This document shows positions 10,309 to 13,245 of a stretch of DNA of 13,245 nucleotides, piece after piece. Source of the DNA: DATDVD01 sp035290065 (GTDB taxonomy: Bacteria; Pseudomonadota; Gammaproteobacteria; Coxiellales; Coxiellaceae); NCBI GenBank assembly GCA_035290065.1, contig DATDVD010000075.1, positions 1 through 13,245 on the forward strand. Direction: 5' to 3'. Positions within the stretch are counted from its first letter, which is position 1. Each line of letters begins with the position of its first letter. The translations under genes and the position numbers were made by a program. Below the pieces are notes generated by a model. That model was given only the letters and a program-made list of their open reading frames with translations. It ran no database searches and was not told the DNA's origin.

Positions 10309-13245
10309 ATGAAAGGTGTTGGAGAGACTACTTCTACGGCAGGAAGTGCTGCAGCTGCAGCAGGTGGAGCAGGTGCTCCGGCGGGAAGTACGGCTGCAGG
10401 TGGAGCAGGTGCTCCGGCGGGAAGTGCTGCAGCCGCAGCAGGTGGAGCGGGTGCTTCAGCAGGAGGTACTGCGGCAGCTGCAGGAGCCGCTCGAGTCGAT
10501 GAGATAGCTGCTAAAAAACACACCGATGATTTAAATGCTCTTATTGAAGCCAGAGTGCTGCTTAACCACCTGTTGGGAGGATTAGCCGCACCCCTCCCGT
10601 TTGAGGCACTGTGTCGTTTAGGTCAATTACTCGGCAGTATTTCATGGGATGAAAACAACACACAGTGCATTCGTAATAAGCACGGATTTCGCAATCGCCA
10701 TAAAGAAGCAGGCAATAAGAAAAATGCCACGGGCGCAAAATTGGATTTTGAAGCGCTGGCCCATTTGGATGAATTATCCACCCAACCCAGTGTAGTAGCC
10801 CTTTTAAATGCACAACTTCCCGGTGTTATAGCCAGTTTAGAATGCTTACGTGATAAAGTCGTGTTTATTTTACGCAGCGAATTGCCCCACTTAAATTTAG
10901 AGCAAAGACAAAAAGTTCCAGATCTTCTACCTTTGACCTCTACTGCTACAACGGATAGCAATGAAGTAGGCCTGTTATTGGCAGCGGTTTCGTATTGCCA
11001 TGATGGAATATGTTTCAAGCGCCTTATACATTTGCTCATGGAATTTTTTATCGGAGACTTAGCCTCTCTCAATCTTTCCGATCGAATTAATCGTTATTAT
11101 TTAGGCTATTTTTTTACACAATTAGGAGAAACCGCCAAAGAAGTTTCTGATTTTGTTAAACCTGAATTATTTTCAGATGCAGAAAGAAATATCTTCCGTT
11201 TTTTATTTACTAAGTTAGGACATTATCGACAAGTTATTAAAAGTCGTTCCGGCATTGTGATAGGAGAAGATACCACTCGCTTGGTCAACATGAGGTTTCA
11301 ACTTTATCAGATTCAATCAGAACTGATGGGTTTTTTGTCGGCCATTGAAAAAGCCCATGGGGAAGGCCTCGCCGTTTATCTCCGTGGGGATTTTACGAAT
11401 GCTATTCTCGCTATGCCAGGATTTCAATTCATTGTTTCTCGCTGTATCGATCGTTTAGAAGTAGCCGTTATAGATCCCCGGAAAAAGATACCTGATTTGG
11501 AAGCGGAGGCAGAAGCCGAGCGTAAGAGAATTGCTGATAATGCAGCCCATTTAAGTCAGTTGCAAGCGCAGCTCGAAGCCAAAGGCAGTGGCGCTGGAGG
11601 AGGAGCCTCGGCAGCGCCAGCTGTTGTTATCGGAGCAGAGGCTCCTGTTCCTGCAGCCGCTGCTGTTTCCACAGAAGAAGAAAAACGCCCCCTATTTTTA
11701 TATAATAGTTTATACACTACAAAATTGGCCAAACAAGTTCTGGCTTTGATAGGATTTTGCCCTGAAGAATTAATAGAAGCCTCCGACTTTACGCTTGAAC
11801 AAAAACGACTGGCGCGATTTATTCGAAAACATGCCACTATCCGTGTCATTAATCCCGAAAAATTTCCCGTGCTTAGGAACATTTTTCCGGCATATGCCCT
11901 TAGTGTTAGTCTTCGCATGCAAGAATGTTTAATCGATAACGCTATTGATTATGAGCAGTCATTACCCCCGCTTTCCTCCTTGACCTTTCCTGTAGGAAGT
12001 CATCAACGATTAACAGCCCTTTCTAATGAGATAGCGGCCGTTACTCTCCGAATAAGAAAACATTGGGAAATCGAATATGATTTGATGTCTCGTGTAAATA
12101 AAATACGGTTTTTGCTGCCACCGGGAATGCGAGTAGAAGATAGAAGAGCGCCTGTCGTCGCTTCTGCTGCTCCTGCTCCTGGTGCTTCTGCTCCTGCTCC
12201 TGCCGCTGCCGCTGCCGCTGCCGCTGCCACGCCTGCCAGTGTCTCTAAGTATGAGAGAAAATTAAAAGACATTCGCCGAGAAGCTATTTTTCTTCGTTTT
12301 ATTTTATTACAGCTAAAAGATATGCGTGAACCTATAGACCCTCTTCGAAAACGTGCTCTGGCTCAAGCGGAAAAAATGTCGTTTGGAATGTTGGGCCAGC
12401 TTTATAAAGAAATAAGAAGAGATCATCTAGAAGAACTCTCCCAAAATTTATTTGAACACTCTCTTCTTTCTCGTGATATGTATGACGCCATGTTGATTCG
12501 TCATAAACAAGTGTCTCACAATGTGTTTAATTGTGATGAAGCAGTATTACAACAAGCCATTGAAGAAAAAGTAGTTCCTTGGATTCAGGATTTTCAATAT
12601 ATGTTATTTCTTTTTCCTCGCGCAGAGGCTTATAGGGATGACGAGTTACAAACTCTTGTAGACATTGATTTTCGATATTCTGTTCGAGTGAGCAGCCTAA
12701 GCCAAGGGCATAAAAATTTATTAATCCAGTACCTACAAATAGTGGCTTTAAATCGATTTATGCGTTCTCAAGAAGCCTTGGCTCTCCATGCTGCTTTAGT
12801 TATTCCTCCTGATATTGACCCCAATTTGGCAGCAGAAATTCATTGGCAAGCTTCTTTTAGTTATCGAAATCTTAATCAATTTCGCCCTTGTGTGACTATG
12901 TTAGAGCGAACGATTGCAGCAGCAAGAGCTATTTCCCATGAACCCACGCGTTTGCGAAGAATCTATGGAGCGTATGCTGATTTAGGCATTGCGTATACTG
13001 AACTCAATGAATTTGAAAATGCTAAGCAAGCGTTATTGGAAGTGGTATCCCATCCCCTTCAGCTAACAGCCCATCAATTTATTCAAAGTACTTATTTGTT
13101 AGCTACTGCAGAGACATTTAACAAAAAATACGAAGAAGCTCGAGCTTGTTTGGAACTTTTATTTGTTAAATATCATTCTTATTTTTGTGTCAGGGGAAAT
13201 TATCAGTCCTCTGTTCTCTCGTTGTTATCTCAATTAACGAGTATT
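10309..13245 (+). CDS. Large unrecognised multi-domain protein with Gly/Ala and Ala/Pro linkers and TPR-like repeats (3' end outside window)
   Basis: At least 979 codons with no stop before the right edge. The start is firm: ATG 10309 has GGAGG 7 bp upstream, and an in-frame TAA lies at 10291. Visible architecture: residues 1-61 are almost only Gly/Ala/Ser/Thr/Pro, in repeats; 62-395 form a mostly helical domain (A); 395-424 a charged coiled coil (E-A-E-A-E-A-E-R-K-R); 425-460 a Gly/Ala/Pro linker; 461-612 a second helical domain (B); 613-645 an Ala/Pro linker with a run of nine Ala; 646-979 a third region (C). Within C, about 815-965 looks like TPR or related helical hairpins (for example Y-A-D-L-G-I-A-Y-T-E-L-N-E-F-E-N-A-K-Q-A). 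No signal peptide, membrane helix or enzyme motif was recognised. Size, linkers and TPR-like repeats fit type IV secretion effectors of Legionellales, but this is inference. Codon use is like its neighbours, so recent transfer is not indicated. Confidence 0.88.
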   Translation, partial: MKGVGETTSTAGSAAAAAGGAGAPAGSTAAGGAGAPAGSAAAAAGGAGASAGGTAAAAGAARVDEIAAKKHTDDLNALIEARVLLNHLLGGLAAPLPFEALCRLGQLLGSISWDENNTQCIRNKHGFRNRHKEAGNKKNATGAKLDFEALAHLDELSTQPSVVALLNAQLPGVIASLECLRDKVVFILRSELPHLNLEQRQKVPDLLPLTSTATTDSNEVGLLLAAVSYCHDGICFKRLIHLLMEFFIGDLASLNLSDRINRYYLGYFFTQLGETAKEVSDFVKPELFSDAERNIFRFLFTKLGHYRQVIKSRSGIVIGEDTTRLVNMRFQLYQIQSELMGFLSAIEKAHGEGLAVYLRGDFTNAILAMPGFQFIVSRCIDRLEVAVIDPRKKIPDLEAEAEAERKRIADNAAHLSQLQAQLEAKGSGAGGGASAAPAVVIGAEAPVPAAAAVSTEEEKRPLFLYNSLYTTKLAKQVLALIGFCPEELIEASDFTLEQKRLARFIRKHATIRVINPEKFPVLRNIFPAYALSVSLRMQECLIDNAIDYEQSLPPLSSLTFPVGSHQRLTALSNEIAAVTLRIRKHWEIEYDLMSRVNKIRFLLPPGMRVEDRRAPVVASAAPAPGASAPAPAAAAAAAAATPASVSKYERKLKDIRREAIFLRFILLQLKDMREPIDPLRKRALAQAEKMSFGMLGQLYKEIRRDHLEELSQNLFEHSLLSRDMYDAMLIRHKQVSHNVFNCDEAVLQQAIEEKVVPWIQDFQYMLFLFPRAEAYRDDELQTLVDIDFRYSVRVSSLSQGHKNLLIQYLQIVALNRFMRSQEALALHAALVIPPDIDPNLAAEIHWQASFSYRNLNQFRPCVTMLERTIAAARAISHEPTRLRRIYGAYADLGIAYTELNEFENAKQALLEVVSHPLQLTAHQFIQSTYLLATAETFNKKYEEARACLELLFVKYHSYFCVRGNYQSSVLSLLSQLTSI
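10336..10488 (+). repeat. In-frame Gly/Ala-coding tandem repeats
   Basis: Units encode GGAGAPAGS[AT]AA with variable Ala tails. A 27-bp core is identical at 10363-10389 and 10399-10425 (36-bp period). A third, diverged unit starts at 10441 (42-bp step). Differences in length come from extra Ala codons. All steps are multiples of three, so copy changes keep the frame. Confidence 0.85.
12202..12228 (+). repeat. Hexanucleotide microsatellite (GCCGCT) x 4.5 coding poly-Ala
   Basis: Four full GCCGCT units plus GCC, in frame, encode nine Ala in the third linker of the large protein. The flanking Ala/Pro/Ser codons (12160-12201) are also GCT/CCT-rich near-repeats. Slippage would change linker length by two residues per unit without a frameshift. 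Confidence 0.85.

Noticed and set aside
10281..10500. CRISPR or other spaced repeat array
   Set aside because: The repeats are in-frame coding units for Gly/Ala with variable Ala tails, not direct repeats with unique spacers.
10278..10523. Open frames rich in Arg/Cys/Gly (+) and Ala/Pro (-) over the Gly/Ala repeat region
   Set aside because: They are alternative readings of the GC-rich repeat DNA. The frame from 10309 has a strong ribosome site and continues for nearly 3 kb.
10630..10720. Possible HEPN RNase motif (R-N-K-H-G-F-R-N-R-H) in domain A of the large protein
   Set aside because: The spacing and surrounding helices do not clearly match the R-x4-6-H pattern of HEPN domains, and no partner nucleotidyltransferase gene is visible.
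1..13245. Mobile element, integrase or tRNA-linked island boundary
   Set aside because: No transposase, integrase, terminal inverted repeats, tRNA gene or target duplication was found in the window.

Overview
The window looks like chromosomal DNA of a host-associated gammaproteobacterium, most plausibly in the order Legionellales (Legionella/Coxiella relatives). The clues are moderate-to-low GC, a short Coq7-type ubiquinone hydroxylase, PrmC and RdgB of gammaproteobacterial type, an R64-like type IVB pilus gene set, and long low-complexity proteins that look like effectors. Genus cannot be fixed from the sequence alone.

Layout. (1) About 3-683, + strand: the 3' end of a gene entering from the left, encoding an Ala/Pro/Gly/Arg-rich tail with internal repeats and R-R-[DE]-S motifs. 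(2) 831-4850, + strand: a tightly packed operon pilL-pilN-pilO-pilP of the R64/TCP-like type IVB pilus (TcpQ-like protein, lipoprotein secretin, and two inner-membrane accessory proteins). Genes are joined by TAATG overlaps, and no ATPase, platform protein, prepilin peptidase or pilM is in view. (3) 4896-5447, + strand: an OmpA-like lipoprotein with its own extended -10 element. (4) 8220-5450, - strand: a compact run prmC > prepilin-like protein > rdgB > secreted GIN-domain (DUF2807-like) protein. It converges on the lipoprotein gene with only 2 bp between stop codons. (5) 8231-10218, + strand: coq7, then an MHS-family major facilitator transporter. coq7 and prmC diverge with only 10 bp between their start codons. 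(6) 10309 to the right edge, + strand: an open reading frame of at least 979 codons for a large multi-domain protein. It has a Gly/Ala repeat head, two further Ala/Pro linkers, a coiled coil and TPR-like repeats near the visible end. It runs off the window and is the most novel-looking gene here.

How the genes fit. The pil operon supplies envelope parts of a pilus: the secretin in the outer membrane, PilL at the secretin, and PilO/PilP linking to the inner membrane. The lone prepilin-like gene on the other strand is a candidate subunit for this or another pilus/type II-like system, although it sits between prmC and rdgB. The lipoprotein and GIN proteins are further envelope proteins. prmC (release-factor methylation), rdgB (nucleotide-pool cleaning) and coq7 (ubiquinone synthesis) are housekeeping genes. 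The flanking low-complexity genes are unrelated to housekeeping, and I infer they may be effectors.

No tRNA, rRNA, CRISPR array, insertion sequence or integrase was seen, and no gene-free stretch exceeds about 150 bp.
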